Assembly (NCBI RefSeq): GCF_000330505.1
Contig: NW_004191676.1
Span: forward strand, 96,686 to 139,706
DNA from: Entamoeba invadens IP1
Lineage: Eukaryota > Evosea > Mastigamoebida > Endamoebidae
DNA length: 43,021 nt
Direction: 5' to 3'
The translations under genes were made by a program, and so were the position numbers. Under the pieces are notes generated by a model. It had not been told where the DNA came from. It was given only the letters and a program-made list of their open reading frames with translations, and searched no databases. Positions 1 through 11,743 of the stretch are shown here, in pieces (positions within the stretch are counted from its first letter, which is position 1; each line of letters starts with the position of its first letter).

Positions 1-2593
1 TATACTAGAAATATTAGTATCGAAAGAATACTTCATTATTGGTAATTATATAAAAAGACCTGCGACATACTTGCACTTAGCGCCATACCTGCACTAGCCC
101 ATATGACAATTTTAAAAACAAAAAATATAAAAATTATAATAAAAAAGAGAAAACAACTCATTATTTTTTAAATGAAATTTCTTAAAGCAATTAAATCTTT
201 TTTGACCAATAAAACACATTATAAACTTGTAGAACCATCCTTTTGATTTTTCTTTCTCATAAATCTATTCAAGAATAATCACGAAACAACAAAACATCAA
301 ACGTATTTTTAAACCAAACATCATTTCAATAGTAATAATGGGCTAAAAATTTATTAGAAAAACAATAAGAATGATGAGATATGTTTTTTCTCAAACACAT
401 CTTTTTAAAACACAATAAACATGACATATCATAACTCCAATCCATATGATTCTATTATAATGATACTTGAACGTTAAACTTATGTTATAAATGGTAATAT
501 AATGAGAATAAAAATTTTAACTTAAAACATAACCCACAACAAAAAAATTAACAACACTTGTCATTTAAAATGACACATCTTTTCATTCAAAGTCTGAAAG
601 TGTTTTTAATCATATTTTAATTATTTTGGCTATATAAACAGGATTATTCCGAAACTTAAAGTGATAATAAATACAAAACATAATTGGTAATTCCAAGACA
701 CATAAAAACTCTTGAATATATAGCTTTGACTGACTACAAGTTAAAGGTTGGTTTTATACGAAGAATAAATAATAACAATAACTTAATAATCAACACAAAA
801 CGTTATAAAACATCATTTTGTGCTGATCATTTGATTAACAAAAATATATTGAATAATCACAATGGTTGAGAGAAATTACAAAAAACAAATAAAATATCAT
901 TGCTCATTAATTAGAAATATTAATAAATTTATTAAAATCAAATAATAAACGTGATAAAAAAATCAATCAAAAAGCGAACAAGAGACTCAGAACATAACAA
1001 ATAAAAAATAATTTCCATTTTCAACAACACTGAATATGAAAATTGTTCAAGTGAATGAAGAAACTGACTTCTTGATATCAATTAAGAGTGCAGTATATGA
1101 TGGCTTCAAGTCGTCGTCGTTTAAAAATACTTGAAAAAACAAAAATGAAACAATTAGAGATTTAACCTTAATAAGGTCATCTGAAATTAACATTTATTGG
1201 GCATGATGTATTCAATTTAGACAACATTTAATATAATGTAATTGACTACTAATTGTGTTTAATTCCATAAAATTTACTTTTTTATTAAAAACGTGTTTTA
1301 TTTTTGTTTTTTGGTTATTGTTGTGTTGTTGTGTGTTTTAGTTTGTTTTGTTTTAAAGTCCAATAATTATCAAATATTGTTCATTAAGTTATAATTTATT
1401 ACATGTTTACTATTAAATAAATAAATATTTAACCCATAATTTATGTTTTAAATACATAATCAATTCAAAAGTTAAGAACATTTCAATAGTGTAATTGATT
1501 TGTTCTTAAGGTGGGTTTGGTTTCAATCGTTTTTTAATAAGTTATAATATAAATGCAATTATAAATAAAAAATTATTAAAATTAATTTGTTTAAATTTCT
1601 GATTTAATAAAAATAGTACATTGTTAATAACTCATTAAAATTATAATAAACGTATACATACAAGTTTAAGTTCTGTATTCTATTTGTTTTCGAACATCTT
1701 ATTTCCATAAGATGTTATAAAACATTTTTTCAGTTTTTATTTTTAAATTGAATTATATTATTAAAATAAAATGTATTAAATTTTGACATATTTTGTTTAT
1801 TAAATTGAACAAATATATCCCAAAAAAAGAATTTAATATGAATAATAACAACTTTCCCAAATATATGCAAGTCTTTTAAAAAACGTTTTTTATTTGATTT
1901 ATATAAATTCGGAAAATGTACAAATTTACACATCATTTTTTATTATAACTTTATAAAAAATAAAACTAACGAAAGACCATTATATGCTTTAATTAGTTTT
2001 ATAAATTGTTTAAATTCAAATCTTTATGTTATCCAAGCGAACTATTAAATGATTTTTGTTTTCTAATACTTTCTTTTCTTCATAAATTTTAAAATGAAAT
2101 TTTAATTTTCCCAAGTTTTTTTCCATAAACTTTTCTTTTTATTTAATCATTTTATCTCATTTTGTCCATCTTTTTTTGTAAAAAAAAGTATTACCATGTA
2201 AGCCAGTGCATGTATGGGGCAAGTCTTAAATATGATAAATAATTTAACCTTCTATAATCAAAATATATTAAAATATTTAGTATTTATTATATATCAATTA
2301 ATAGAAGATTAAAATAAAATAAAAACAAAAACAAATCAGGTTTACGATTTCACACCGACACCAGTTCACATTAGTTCAATATATTATTTTTATAACAATA
2401 ACATTTTTAAAAATCAAAAATAAAATTTTGTTTTTTAATATCACTAATTTTTAAAACATGATTACAATTGATTTGTAATTTATTTATTCCAATTATTTTT
2501 TAACTTTTCGAGGACTGAAATTTTTTTCTTTTTTTTTCAAAAAAAATTCAAAAAATAATTTCACTTTTCCAAAAAAATGAAAATAATGGCGAC
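1..2593. other. AT-rich gene-free stretch
   Basis: No convincing gene is seen here. The stretch is made of A/T runs and short low-complexity ORFs. A 32-codon ATG ORF at 1036-1134 has a less biased composition than its surroundings but matches nothing I recognise; it could be a fragment. A short conserved motif at 1501-1523 is listed separately. Confidence 0.6.
1501..1523 (+). repeat. Short dispersed motif, copy 1
   Basis: The motif TTCTTAAGGTGGGTTTGGTT recurs three times in the window: here, at 19956-19977 with one change (GGTGTGT), and on the minus strand at 26862-26884. Copies 1 and 3 also share TAATTGA just upstream. Here an upstream TTAAGAACA near 1472 forms an imperfect inverted repeat with TGTTCTTAA. 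Its function is unknown; it could be the end of a small mobile element or a conserved intergenic site. Confidence 0.6.
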
Positions 2594-3370
2594 TTTTCAT
2601 GAACAATTTAGAACGCTTTTTGACTTATTTGATAAAATAGTTCAACTCAAATTCAAACTTTTGAATTATTTATAAAACATTTCATCATTCATAAACTCAA
2701 ATTAATTGGGTTTTGTTAAAGATTCGTCCTTCAATCAATAAAATATATAATTTAACAAATTAATATCAGTAATATAAATAATACGAAAATGAACTGTTTT
2801 TGTAAACAAATAAAAATGTTAATAAAAATTGATTAAAGAATACTATCAGATATTCAATTTTTTTAAAAAACAAAATAAAAAACACTTAAAAAGTGTGCAA
2901 ATTAGTGGGTTTGATATAACCAATAAGATTGGTTCAAACCAAAATAAAATAGAAACATAACAAAAATATTGTTGTTGAAATAAAAAATGGATTCCACTCA
3001 AACTAAAAATACTTAGAGAACCAAATAACATCAAAATATTACGATAAAAACCCATTGTTTACTATTAATTTTGTTTGTTATTCATCTAACACAATAATAA
3101 CATTAAATTAATTATCTTATATGGTAAAACAACGCTATAAAACATCAATTTAAGTCGAGAAAAATAGCGGTTTTGGATACATTATACAATGCGTGACAAA
3201 AGAATAATAAATTGTATAGTAATTTTAATTATAAACAAACTAAATATCAACTTGTGAATAATAAAAAAGATTGTAGAATTATTAGAATTGTATGATTTAT
3301 TTTATTAATAATAATTTAAAGGAAACCAAATGAACACCAATATAAATATAATTAAATTGAGCATAGCATG
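2594..3370 (+). repeat. Dispersed repeat R, uninterrupted copy
   Basis: This ~777-bp block is closely matched by a second copy that is split in two (30621-30772 and 35888-36518). The part left of the split is about 150 bp in each copy and the part to the right about 629 bp. This copy therefore shows the pre-insertion (empty) site for the 5.1 kb element, at about 2741-2748 (AAATATAT). A 69-codon minus ORF at 2846-3055 is broken by an extra base in the other copy, so the repeat is probably non-coding. Its family is not recognised. Confidence 0.85.
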
Positions 3371-3862
3371 AATGGTAAAAGAAAAAGATGACTTTTACTA
3401 TTAATAAAATTCGTTTTTTCTGTTTTAACTTTCAAAAAAATCGGTTTTTCATGAATTCAGTTCAAAAAACGTATTTTTTTGTAAACTCTTAGGCAAATTT
3501 AATCACAATTACAACACAAATGTGTAATATTTCCAAAGCCATCCACACAAAAGTGGTCTATCACGTTAACACTCTTTAGTGACGCAAACATCACTAATTT
3601 GATGTTCGTGTATTAAAAAGTAATATAAACATTATATTAATGTCATTTGTAATCAAAAGGAAATACATCACAAATTTAATGTTTGTATTTATTTTTGTAA
3701 AATTAACAAAAAATATTTAATAGTTTACAAATGATTAAAATGAATCTAATTTTTATTTTTAGATTAGCATTTTGGACTTCCTCCGCGTGATTTACTACTT
3801 AAAGTTGGATCGATAGTTATACTTTTAAGAAATATTCATCCTGTCATTGGATTATGTAATTA

Positions 3863-6800
3863 CAGGGCTCTCAAAATGTTAAACCCCCGTCCCCACGTGG
3901 CAAAATTCGAGAATTGGATAACATTTAAATATAAATAAACAACCCAAAGACAAAATAATTTTACTTTTACTTTAAATTATTTTTAATTCAAAAAACACAC
4001 AAAAATCAAAATAATGACAAAAATAAGATATAATTACAACACAAAAAAAAACAAAACAAAAAAATCTAAAAGCATTTTTCACTATAATTACCAAATCCAC
4101 TATCAACCTTACAATGTCGGTAGAGTAATTAAAATAACATTTATTTTTAGACGATTTAAAAAATATGAAAAAAAAACTTAAAAATTCAAGTGTGATTCAC
4201 TGTTAACAAATTCTCGTAAATTGAGACTTTACGATATCAAAAATTGATTTGTATTGTTCTGATATGCAATTCAAACTTGTGTATATTTCAAATGGTGCGT
4301 TGACATTATTAATTCAATGATATGATTTTTGTTTTTTTTATTTTTTCGAATTAAGGAAATGTTTTAAAAATGACAAGGGTGCCATTCTGGGATTTTTGGT
4401 ATAATTGTTTTAGTTTTGTTATTCATCCGCAATCCTAAGATTAACCAAATAAAAATTCAAACAAATAAAACTTATTATTTTATGATAGTTATTAATATAA
4501 TTATTATTTTATTAAGTTAAAACTATACAAACAAAAAATTCTTTAACTATTAAACTACAAAGCTCAAAATTAGTTTATTAATTGTTTTTTTTTCTTATAT
4601 AAAACCATTACCATTCAATCTTTCATCTATTATTATCATCCTTTTTTGTTGGTCTGTTCGGATGATAAATATTCTGTAGCAGCTTTCAAGATAGAAAACC
4701 CAGATTTACAAAGAGCGGATGTGGGCGATATACTCCTCAAATAAATCAACATATCTTTCGATTTTGGACAGTCTTTTAAATTATCCTTATAATCGTCCAT
4801 ATCCACATTAACGTGTTCTGACCATAAATTGAATTTATTGCTACGTTGTTCCGCGATTTTTATGTCAATGAGTTTATGTCTTTTTTCGGTTAACATGGGA
4901 TCGTTTTTTATTTTTTTGAATTTCACTTTGATACTCAATAAATTCAGAATCTGGAATGTTTTCCCTATCACATATTCATCAAATTTGGTAGCGTAATTAC
5001 ACATGTTATCCAATAGTTCTTTTTCTTTCTTCTTTGCCGAGAAATGGGTTGAAAACCTGATCATTCGAATCTCCGTTTTTGAACAACTTTTACAAACAGA
5101 TGAAAACCTTACTCTTAGTGAATTTCTTAAAATTCTGACGATTTTCACCATAAATTGTTTATCTCTTGGGTGCAATTTTGAAGCCTCTAACATCGGGAGA
5201 AGACTAAATAAATTACTTTCAATTTCAAATTAGAATTATAAACGAATTATCAATAAATACATTAACTTTTTTAAAACACCTGAAAATTAGCGAATTTTTT
5301 CTTTGAATTTTTTTACATAAATTTTCAATTCGACCGAGTATATCAAGTTAAAATGCGATTTTACCAATTAATTCATCATTATACAGACACTCGACACAAT
5401 CTTTAACTGTCATTCCTTCACATATTTTTTTTCGTTTGGGTTACAAAGTGAATGATTATTCAAAAAACGAATTACATCACATTTATACACGTAAATCCGT
5501 TCAAATACATTTTCCATTGAAGTCCACAGAGTTACACAATATTTTGGTGGTTTAAAATGGTATTCGACATTAAAGTTTTTATTAAGATATACAAAATCAT
5601 AAATATTAGATACAAAGTCGACTATTCTGTCGACTTCTTCCAAATTGAGGCACTCTCCAAGACATAACTCTGTTCGATGGCAAAAACACCAAACTGTCGT
5701 AGTAATAAAAGGAGATAGAGGATAATTAATCAATTGAATTTTTCTTGCCTGTTTTCGTATTTCATTCGAGTACCCATTTTTTTCCCCATACAATTAGACC
5801 CACTATCCGTAACACTGGCACTCAGTTTAATCAAATCGATACCTTTATTATTTAAAACATTTTTTATCAAAGTTGCCAATTTGTCGCCAGAAGCTTTATT
5901 GTTATAAACAACCAAGTCGAATAGACGGTTGAATATTGTCATATCATCAATAACAAACCGAACAAAAAAACATACCAACTGTTTCTATACAACGTAGACT
6001 CATCAAACATTATTGACAATCGGCACGACTTAGATGCCAATTCTTTTAAACTAACCATTTACTTGTCGTAATATTTTTGGCCACTTTGATTCAAAGTATT
6101 TTCAGATAAATGAGTGTGTTGCATAATATCTAATCTAAACTTTCTTAATTGCTTCGACTACATTATCAACAATCTGTTTTACTGAAGAATATATACTTAA
6201 AAATGTGTTCGTTCATCACTACTCCAATTTTTGTTGACAATATACGGCCCTGATAAATCAAGTCATTGTTTATATTTCATCAACGCCTTTTTGTTGTTTG
6301 ACTCAACTTGGTTCTATAATAGTCGTTTGATGTTTGAATTTCTCAACGTTTTCTCCGATACAGACCGTTTCAAATAATTGATTTTTATAGTTAATCTATT
6401 CTGGTTTAAAATAAAACGAGTGCTTTTCGAATTGGTTTTCTACGTAAGAATGGGTGACAAATTTATTACACAAAATACATATATACAATCTTTTTATATG
6501 GTCAACCTCTTTTAATAAATAATTGGTGTTCCAATTATTAAAATAATCACACCTTCCAGTAAAAGTTTTCATATATTTTTTGTTAAGTTTTTGAAGAAAT
6601 CAAAAACAATAGTAATTTACCACAAGACTAAATTTCTTGATATTTTTAATTTTGCTTTACATGACTGTGTTTCTTGTAATTAATAACTTAATAGTATCAA
6701 ATTAGACTTTGTCTTGGAACACAAAAAAGTTTTTTGCCTTTATTAAAATTGTTTTTGATTGCAAATAGAATAAATACCAACTAGAAAAATAAAATCCAAC

Positions 6801-6936
6801 AAAAATATGATAAGACAAATTAAAAACTTAATTTTTCCAACCTTAAATTACAATAGCCATAAAAAATTGATTTTCTTAAAATATTATTCAATAAAAATCA
6901 ACCCTTGTCTTTTTAACTTTGTTTTAAAGAGCCCTG
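3863..6936 (-). mobile_element. Decayed hAT transposon (hAT-1)
   Basis: A 3.07-kb interval is bounded by inverted CAGGGCTCT at 3863-3871 and 6928-6936. CAGGG-type ends are typical of hAT elements. Beyond those 9 bp the two ends stay loosely alike (an A-rich stretch, then TTAAA). The 8-bp flanks, TGTAATTA and TACAAGAA, match at only about half of positions, so the target duplication is decayed or unproven. A broken hAT-like transposase lies inside on the minus strand. The interval is well above the background for inverted CAGGG ends because hAT coding remains sit between them. Confidence 0.75.
4636..6572 (-). pseudogene. hAT-family transposase remnant
   Basis: The remnant reads right to left. 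A start near 6572 leads into a Cys2/His-type finger (YICILCNKF followed by two His), like the BED-type finger of hAT proteins. It continues in pieces to 5978-5730 (catalytic-core-like SASVTDSGSNCMGK), 5793-5410 (FCHRTELCL, matching the hAT C/H-rich segment, then a KYCVTLWTSMENVFERI segment) and 5193-4636, which ends with SISPTSALCKSGFSIL, resembling the hAT dimerisation motif. Frames change several times; one change sits in a T7 run at 5777-5783, and stops occur between 6000 and 6500. The intact family protein would be about 600 residues. The family call is good because order and motifs fit; activity is not expected. Confidence 0.72.
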
Positions 6937-7215
6937 TACAAGAACACAAATACTTGTTGTACCAGCATTTGCAATGACTATAAATAAAGCACATGACCAG
7001 TCATTTACAAGAGTTGGAATAGATGTCTCGAATGTTTTCACATGGTCAATTATATGTAGACTTATCAAGGTGTAGAGATAATAAATATCTTAAAATTTAG
7101 TTGTCCGAAAACGGAAGTGTTAAAATAACAAAAAACGTCGTGTATAAAGAAATCATAAAAAACTAATTGATATTTTATATTATGTTTTCGAGGTGCTTCA
7201 TATTTTTTAATATAT

Positions 7216-7290
7216 TTATATAAATAATTATATTGTTATTATAAATAAATATAAATAAATAATGATAAACATTAGTATAATAATAATATA
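7216..7290 (+). repeat. 75-bp direct repeat, left copy
   Basis: This 75-bp AT-rich segment is repeated at 8102-8176 with a single substitution (74 of 75 by eye). The two copies bracket the TIR-bounded element at 7295-8037. It is too long for a normal target-site duplication of these transposon classes. Confidence 0.85.
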
Positions 7291-7294
7291 AAAT

Positions 7295-8037
7295 CAGTCT
7301 GGAAACCTTATTTATTCCAAAAATTTTATTTATTTATTTTCCATTGAAAAAAATGCAAATTTGGGATGTTTAATAAATATTACTATTATTTAAACTATTT
7401 TCAAATAACACAACCAAAAACATAAATGGGGTTATAGTCCGTTAGCCAATGATTTCATTTTTTCTGTTTGTCAATAAATGGTGATAATAATGTTGTTATT
7501 TACCTAAAATAACGGGAAAATACCGTAAACAAACTGAGTTTTTTGTATCATTTTTTGAAGAATTTTGCTATAAGGCGTGAGTCGACTTATTAAATGTACT
7601 CTTACAAAAAGTGAAATGACGTCCACGCAGCCAAGACAATTTATTATAAACAATTTTTACCCGACTGCAGAACAACAATTCAATGTTCGAGTCTTCCAAG
7701 CGTGGTGTTCTTTTGATTATGACTGTCTCGTTGTTTTTTATTAATTATTTAATTAAATCCAAGTTGTTTGTTGTCAAATTCTCGTGTTGCATTTGTCATC
7801 TCACACACAAAAATCCACCCAACCGCTGCTTACAACAACGGCACCATTCTCTGGTGTTATACGCGATGTTTGAGTGTAAAAAATCAAATTTGTCAATTTG
7901 TCTAAGTTCGTTTGAATTGAAAAAACAAAGATTTCAAACAAAAAAAAATAATTCTGAAAAACAAAACCAAATAACAAAAAAATAACCTATTTTTGTCGAT
8001 AAATAAGGTTTTTGGAATAAATAAGGTTTCCAGACTG
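7295..8037. mobile_element. Non-autonomous TIR element, 743 bp
   Basis: Inverted termini of 29 identical bases begin CAGTCTGGAAACCTTATTTA at 7295 and are mirrored at 8009-8037. The right end also carries a second, internal AATAAGGTTT. No target duplication is obvious: the flanks are AAAT and ACTT. Two overlapping small ORFs lie inside. One starts at 7616 (42 codons, TQPRQFIINNFYPTAEQQFN...) and one at 7683 (nominally 100 codons). Neither matches a known transposase; the first could be the start of a deleted one. The element is best read as an internally deleted or MITE-like transposon of unknown superfamily. Confidence 0.65.
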
Positions 8038-8101
8038 ACTTTATTATTTTTTTGTTGTATTGTTATTATTATAACAAGGATTCTGGAGAGGTGAATCTTT
8101 G

Positions 8102-8176
8102 TTATATAAATAATTATATTGTTATTATAAATAATTATAAATAAATAATGATAAACATTAGTATAATAATAATATA
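8102..8176 (+). repeat. 75-bp direct repeat, right copy
   Basis: Partner of the copy at 7216-7290, with one mismatch. The pogo-type element that follows begins 18 bp to its right, at 8194. Confidence 0.85.
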
Positions 8177-8193
8177 TTATTATTATATATATA

Positions 8194-8246
8194 CAGTATG
8201 TGAGAAAAGTATGTGAGAATGAGAAAACCCTGTGGATTCAACAAAA
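8194..8246 (+). repeat. pogo-1 left TIR
   Basis: 53-bp inverted repeat partner of 10673-10725, differing at one position (A versus T at position 14). It extends about six more bases with one further mismatch. It contains a direct repeat of AGTATGTGAGAA. Confidence 0.93.
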
Positions 8247-8319
8247 ATTACATATTTGTTTTTCTTTTTTTAAATAAAAATGTTTTTCTTTAAAAAAAAA
8301 CAATCTAAATAATATAATT

Positions 8320-10220
8320 ATGAGCTCCAGGAATGTTGCTTTTAGTGGCTTAGACCATACAACACTTGAAAAGAATTTAAAGTATTGTCCTGGTCCAGTG
8401 AAAGAAATAGCCCAAAGAACATTCAGCAAACATTGCAACTTTTGTGAATTGCCCCTGAATGTTCAGGTGTATTTGATGAATATTGAAAGAGAAATTTTCA
8501 ATGGAATTAATACGGAAAAGGTGACCGAGAGTAAACTATGTAGAGTCTTTGCTTTAACTTCAAGTCAGTTTAATATCAACAAACGAAGAGGTATGGAGAC
8601 GGCATTGTTTGGAAAAAAAGATAACGGAAGACCGTCACTTTTAACTGAAACACAATGGGAAATTGTCAAGAATTTGATTCTTGATAATGAAAAGTTTCCA
8701 GGAAAATGCAAAGCTATCAGCATAACTTATTTGAGGTTGTTTATAATAAAAACCTTCAACGTTGATGTGTCAAACCATGTTATTTATGATAAAATACATA
8801 AAAATTGGAACTTTTCGATTGTTACTGTGTTTGCTGAAGACCAATCTCGATTGACCTACGACGAAGATGCCGTGTTGAAGTATTACATTGCACTGCCACT
8901 TTTTTTAAATGGCATCCCATCACCATTTATTTTGAATTTGGATGAGTCAGGGTATCAGCCATGGCCAGACAGGCAAATGGTGAAGGGAGTATTCACTGCT
9001 GGTTTTTCCACAGACAGTAAAATGAAATATGGAGTCGAACGTGACATTGCTCGATCCACTGTCGTTTGCACTATTACCCCCTCACAACCTCTTCCTTGTA
9101 TGATTGTAACAAAATACAAAAGAGTTGCAGTTGAATTCTTGAAATTGGGTTGGATGGAAACCGGAAACATCGTCAGTTATAGCAAAAATGGTTTTATCAA
9201 CAGTGACTTATTTATACAATACATCAACGACGTTGTAGTACCTTATATTGTCGACATGAGAATTAAGACTGGTTATATTGATAAGGCCGTTCTGATATTT
9301 GATCAGTGCACGTGCCACTCAATCGAAGATGTGAGGTTGTTGCTCAAGTCGAATGTCCAAGTCAACGAGAAAATCATCAACGTGAACTGTGAAATCGTAT
9401 GTTTGGTGCCTCACACCTCACATTTAACACAACCATTAGATGTTGGGGTGTTTGCAGCCCAAAAAAGAAGACTGAATTCGTTGTATGCTAAGTTCAGAGA
9501 TGTCATAAAAATTAAAGATAGAGTTGGCGATGAAGAAACAACAACGACAGAAAGTGAAGACGTTGAAGAAAAAGAAGAATCAAATGATGTGATTGGAAGC
9601 CAAGATCCCATTGAAGAACCAATAATACCTCAACAGTTTAAGGAAATGTTTCAGGAAGTGCTGGCAAATCCACAAGAAGCGATATCACCATTTAAAAAGA
9701 AGGCTGGTACGACTGTCAACGAAAGGATGGTGGATGACAACCAATCAGAAGATCGCAACGAAATACCAAATGAAACTAAAATTGTTGAATTCGGTGATGG
9801 AGAGGACTTAGAAAAAAGTTTGCCAAATACCTCAACTCAATTCTGAAGTCTTATTTCCAAACAACCACTCCGGATGTGTGCACGCAGGCTTTTAGGCAAG
9901 TTGGTATTGATTTCAGAATTGTTGATAGTGGTATGAGGGTTGCGTATGTAAATATTGGAGTGTCACGCAGAGTAACAGCAGAAATACCGAAACTGTTAAG
10001 TATACCACAGTTATACTCAATTGAATGCATCAAAACCAAAAGCTTGAAAATATCTGCAGTTCGAAAGCTTTCAATGTGTTTTGAGGGTTATTCGTGTCAG
10101 TCTGTTTGCAAGCCGTTAAAAAGAAAAGAACGGGATGTTGTATGTAAAGTTGTGAAGAAAAAGACGACCAAAAAAATCTCAAAAAGAACTAAAAATGGGG
10201 TTGAGAATTTAATCGATTAA
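8320..10220 (+). pseudogene. pogo-like DDE transposase with one frameshift
   Basis: An ATG at 8320 opens a 508-codon frame. About residues 70-125 form a helix-turn-helix-like region (KVTESKLCRVFALTSSQFN, then GRPSLLTETQ). The DDE_1-type nuclease core follows: NLDESGYQPW (first Asp), IFDQCTCHS (second Asp) and PHTSHLTQPLDVGVF (third Asp). The spacing between the last two Asp is 45 residues, ten more than in the other two pogo-type copies here. After an acidic linker (about 390-500) the frame ends early at 9844-9846. The family C-terminal segment continues one frame back (FAKYLNSILKSYF, then TPDVCTQAFRQVGIDF) to 10220. The shift maps to the A6 run at 9812-9817: one missing base would join them. 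This could be a real inactivating deletion, an assembly error or ribosomal slippage. The basic C-terminal tail could be a nuclear signal. Confidence 0.88.
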
Positions 10221-10672
10221 TTTTTATCTTTTTAATCAGTTGTATCGCCCAGTTCACATTACTGTTTCCTATCACAGGTCAGAATGGTCACTGTTTGAAT
10301 CAACATATGTCTGAACTATCATAAGTCCTTCGAATAGAAAATATTCGTTTGTTAAACTTTCTTTCGTTATTGAGATATTAACTTGTAGAACTTGCTCGCA
10401 AAAACTCTTAAATTAAACGTTGCCTGCTTTGAATCGTCTAGCTGCTATGGCTGATTTGTCCAGTATTCCTGGGATTCTTTAGCGTGAGGTCTGAGTCAAT
10501 TAGTTGGTAAGTGCTGGCTGGCTGTTCACACTCTGAAAGCTGCTTTGTAGGTTTCCAAACAAATTGAAAGAGAAAATGAACTGTAAATAAGTGATTTTTT
10601 TATTTGATCTTTTTGAATTTTTTGAAATAAAAAAATAATAATTTTATTACATAAAAGTTACACAATTGTAAC

Positions 10673-10725
10673 TTTTGTTGAATCCACAGGGTTTTCTCAT
10701 TCTCACATACTATTCTCACATACTG
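10673..10725 (-). repeat. pogo-1 right TIR
   Basis: Mirror of 8194-8246, followed directly by TA (10726-10727). Confidence 0.93.
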
Positions 10726-10855
10726 TAATAAAAAACGCTTATAAAACAAATAAAGTTTTTTTCACCTGTTTATTTAGCTTTTTTTGTTCTAATATTTTTT
10801 TAAAAAATTTTTGGGTACGAAGCCTTATAAACATAATTTAAAAATCAAGTCAAAA

Positions 10856-11743
10856 ATGCAAGTGAGTGGCTACACATTTCCAACCAATCTCCCCCATGAC
10901 GAACTTCCCGAGTTATTTGACACATATCAAAGAACCATTTTAAAACTTATTCGGACCGAGTTACTCTCTCCAATTGAATATCCAATGATCGACGCGCCCA
11001 GTGACAAAGAAGAGAAATGTAATTTATGTTTCATGACGACAACGAATTCTCCGCTCAATGAATTTGACACGTGTTGTGTTGGTAAAATGTACTTTTGCAC
11101 GTTATGTTTATTAAATCACCCGGATTTCGACAGAGAGAAATTAACGTTGAAATGTCCGCACTGTAAAAAGCCAATCAAACTGAATTATAAAAAAACTTTA
11201 GAAAAATTTAAGAAGTCTCGTGTGTTCTTCTCAAAGCCATTAGCCTCTCAGTGGTACGAGAAAGAAGATTTAACACGCAAAAAGCCAATTTCAAAATTGT
11301 ATGTCACCGAACCTCGCATGTACGTGACAGATGACGACGATGTGTTTTTTCAACATGAACCAGTCGACAACCCTCTACAAAGTGGAACACACAATATCAT
11401 TCAAACGGGTATCGTTTCAGCCATTTACACTCCTTCAAAAACAAAGAAAGAGAAATTGGACTCTCCACCACTCGACGCAGAGACTTTAAAACACATCGAA
11501 AAGCAGTTCGAAGAGAGAGAAAAGGGTCAAACGAACACAAAAACAACTTCGTTGGCATCTGAGTTTTATAAAAAGATCAAACCCGAAGTCCTCCAAATAT
11601 TTGAAGCATACGACGTCGAGATCCCCGACTTCTTACCTCCAGACGTTATCAACGACATCGACATAGAACTTATCGACACTAAAGAAACAGCACTCGCTAT
11701 GATAGAAAGTGCCGCCAATTTTCTTTATGACAACATTTATTAA
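10856..11743 (+). CDS. Cysteine-rich RING-like protein, function unknown
   Basis: 295 residues from the ATG at 10856; the open frame extends upstream to a TTG at 10811, but the ATG is the sensible start. A cysteine-rich cluster at about residues 55-105 reads CNLC, a spacer of about 25, CC, then YFCTLCLLNH and CPHCKKP. This C2...C2...H...C2 arrangement resembles a RING or related zinc-binding fold, though the spacing is not canonical. The rest is charged, with an acidic DDDD patch near residue 160, a Lys/Glu-rich segment likely to be helical or coiled (about 215-250) and an acidic C-terminus. A ubiquitin-ligase role is possible but unproven. No intron is seen. The gene faces the RhoGAP gene, with 430 bp between their stops. 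The pogo-1 insertion sits immediately upstream and may have replaced part of its promoter. Confidence 0.85.
   Translation: MQVSGYTFPTNLPHDELPELFDTYQRTILKLIRTELLSPIEYPMIDAPSDKEEKCNLCFMTTTNSPLNEFDTCCVGKMYFCTLCLLNHPDFDREKLTLKCPHCKKPIKLNYKKTLEKFKKSRVFFSKPLASQWYEKEDLTRKKPISKLYVTEPRMYVTDDDDVFFQHEPVDNPLQSGTHNIIQTGIVSAIYTPSKTKKEKLDSPPLDAETLKHIEKQFEEREKGQTNTKTTSLASEFYKKIKPEVLQIFEAYDVEIPDFLPPDVINDIDIELIDTKETALAMIESAANFLYDNIY

Larger units (their letters stand above)
8194..10725 (+). mobile_element. pogo-type transposon, near intact (pogo-1)
   Basis: A 2532-bp element has 53-bp terminal inverted repeats with one mismatch (8194-8246 and 10673-10725), beginning CAGTATGTGAGAA. It is flanked by TA at 8192-8193 and 10726-10727, the target duplication of the Tc1/mariner/pogo group. 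Within each TIR the motif AGTATGTGAGAA occurs twice in tandem, suggesting two transposase sites per end. It encodes one transposase with a single frameshift. High TIR identity and one open frame over 500 codons point to a recent arrival. Its right end lies 130 bp upstream of the start codon of the RING-like gene. Confidence 0.93.

Noticed and set aside
2846..3055. 69-codon hydrophobic minus-strand ORF in repeat R
   Set aside because: The second copy of the repeat has an extra base in the middle of it, so the frame is not conserved; background composition explains it.
7683..7985. 100-codon plus-strand ORF as a gene
   Set aside because: It lies inside a TIR-bounded element, overlaps another plausible small frame, and has no domain or conserved motif.
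7216..8176. LTR retrotransposon with 75-bp LTRs
   Set aside because: No reverse transcriptase, primer-binding site or polypurine tract; the interior has its own inverted termini instead.
9812..9817. Programmed -1 frameshift site in pogo-1
   Set aside because: The zero-frame codons GAA AAA do not form a good slippery heptamer, and similar homopolymer breaks occur in clearly dead copies; kept only as a possibility.
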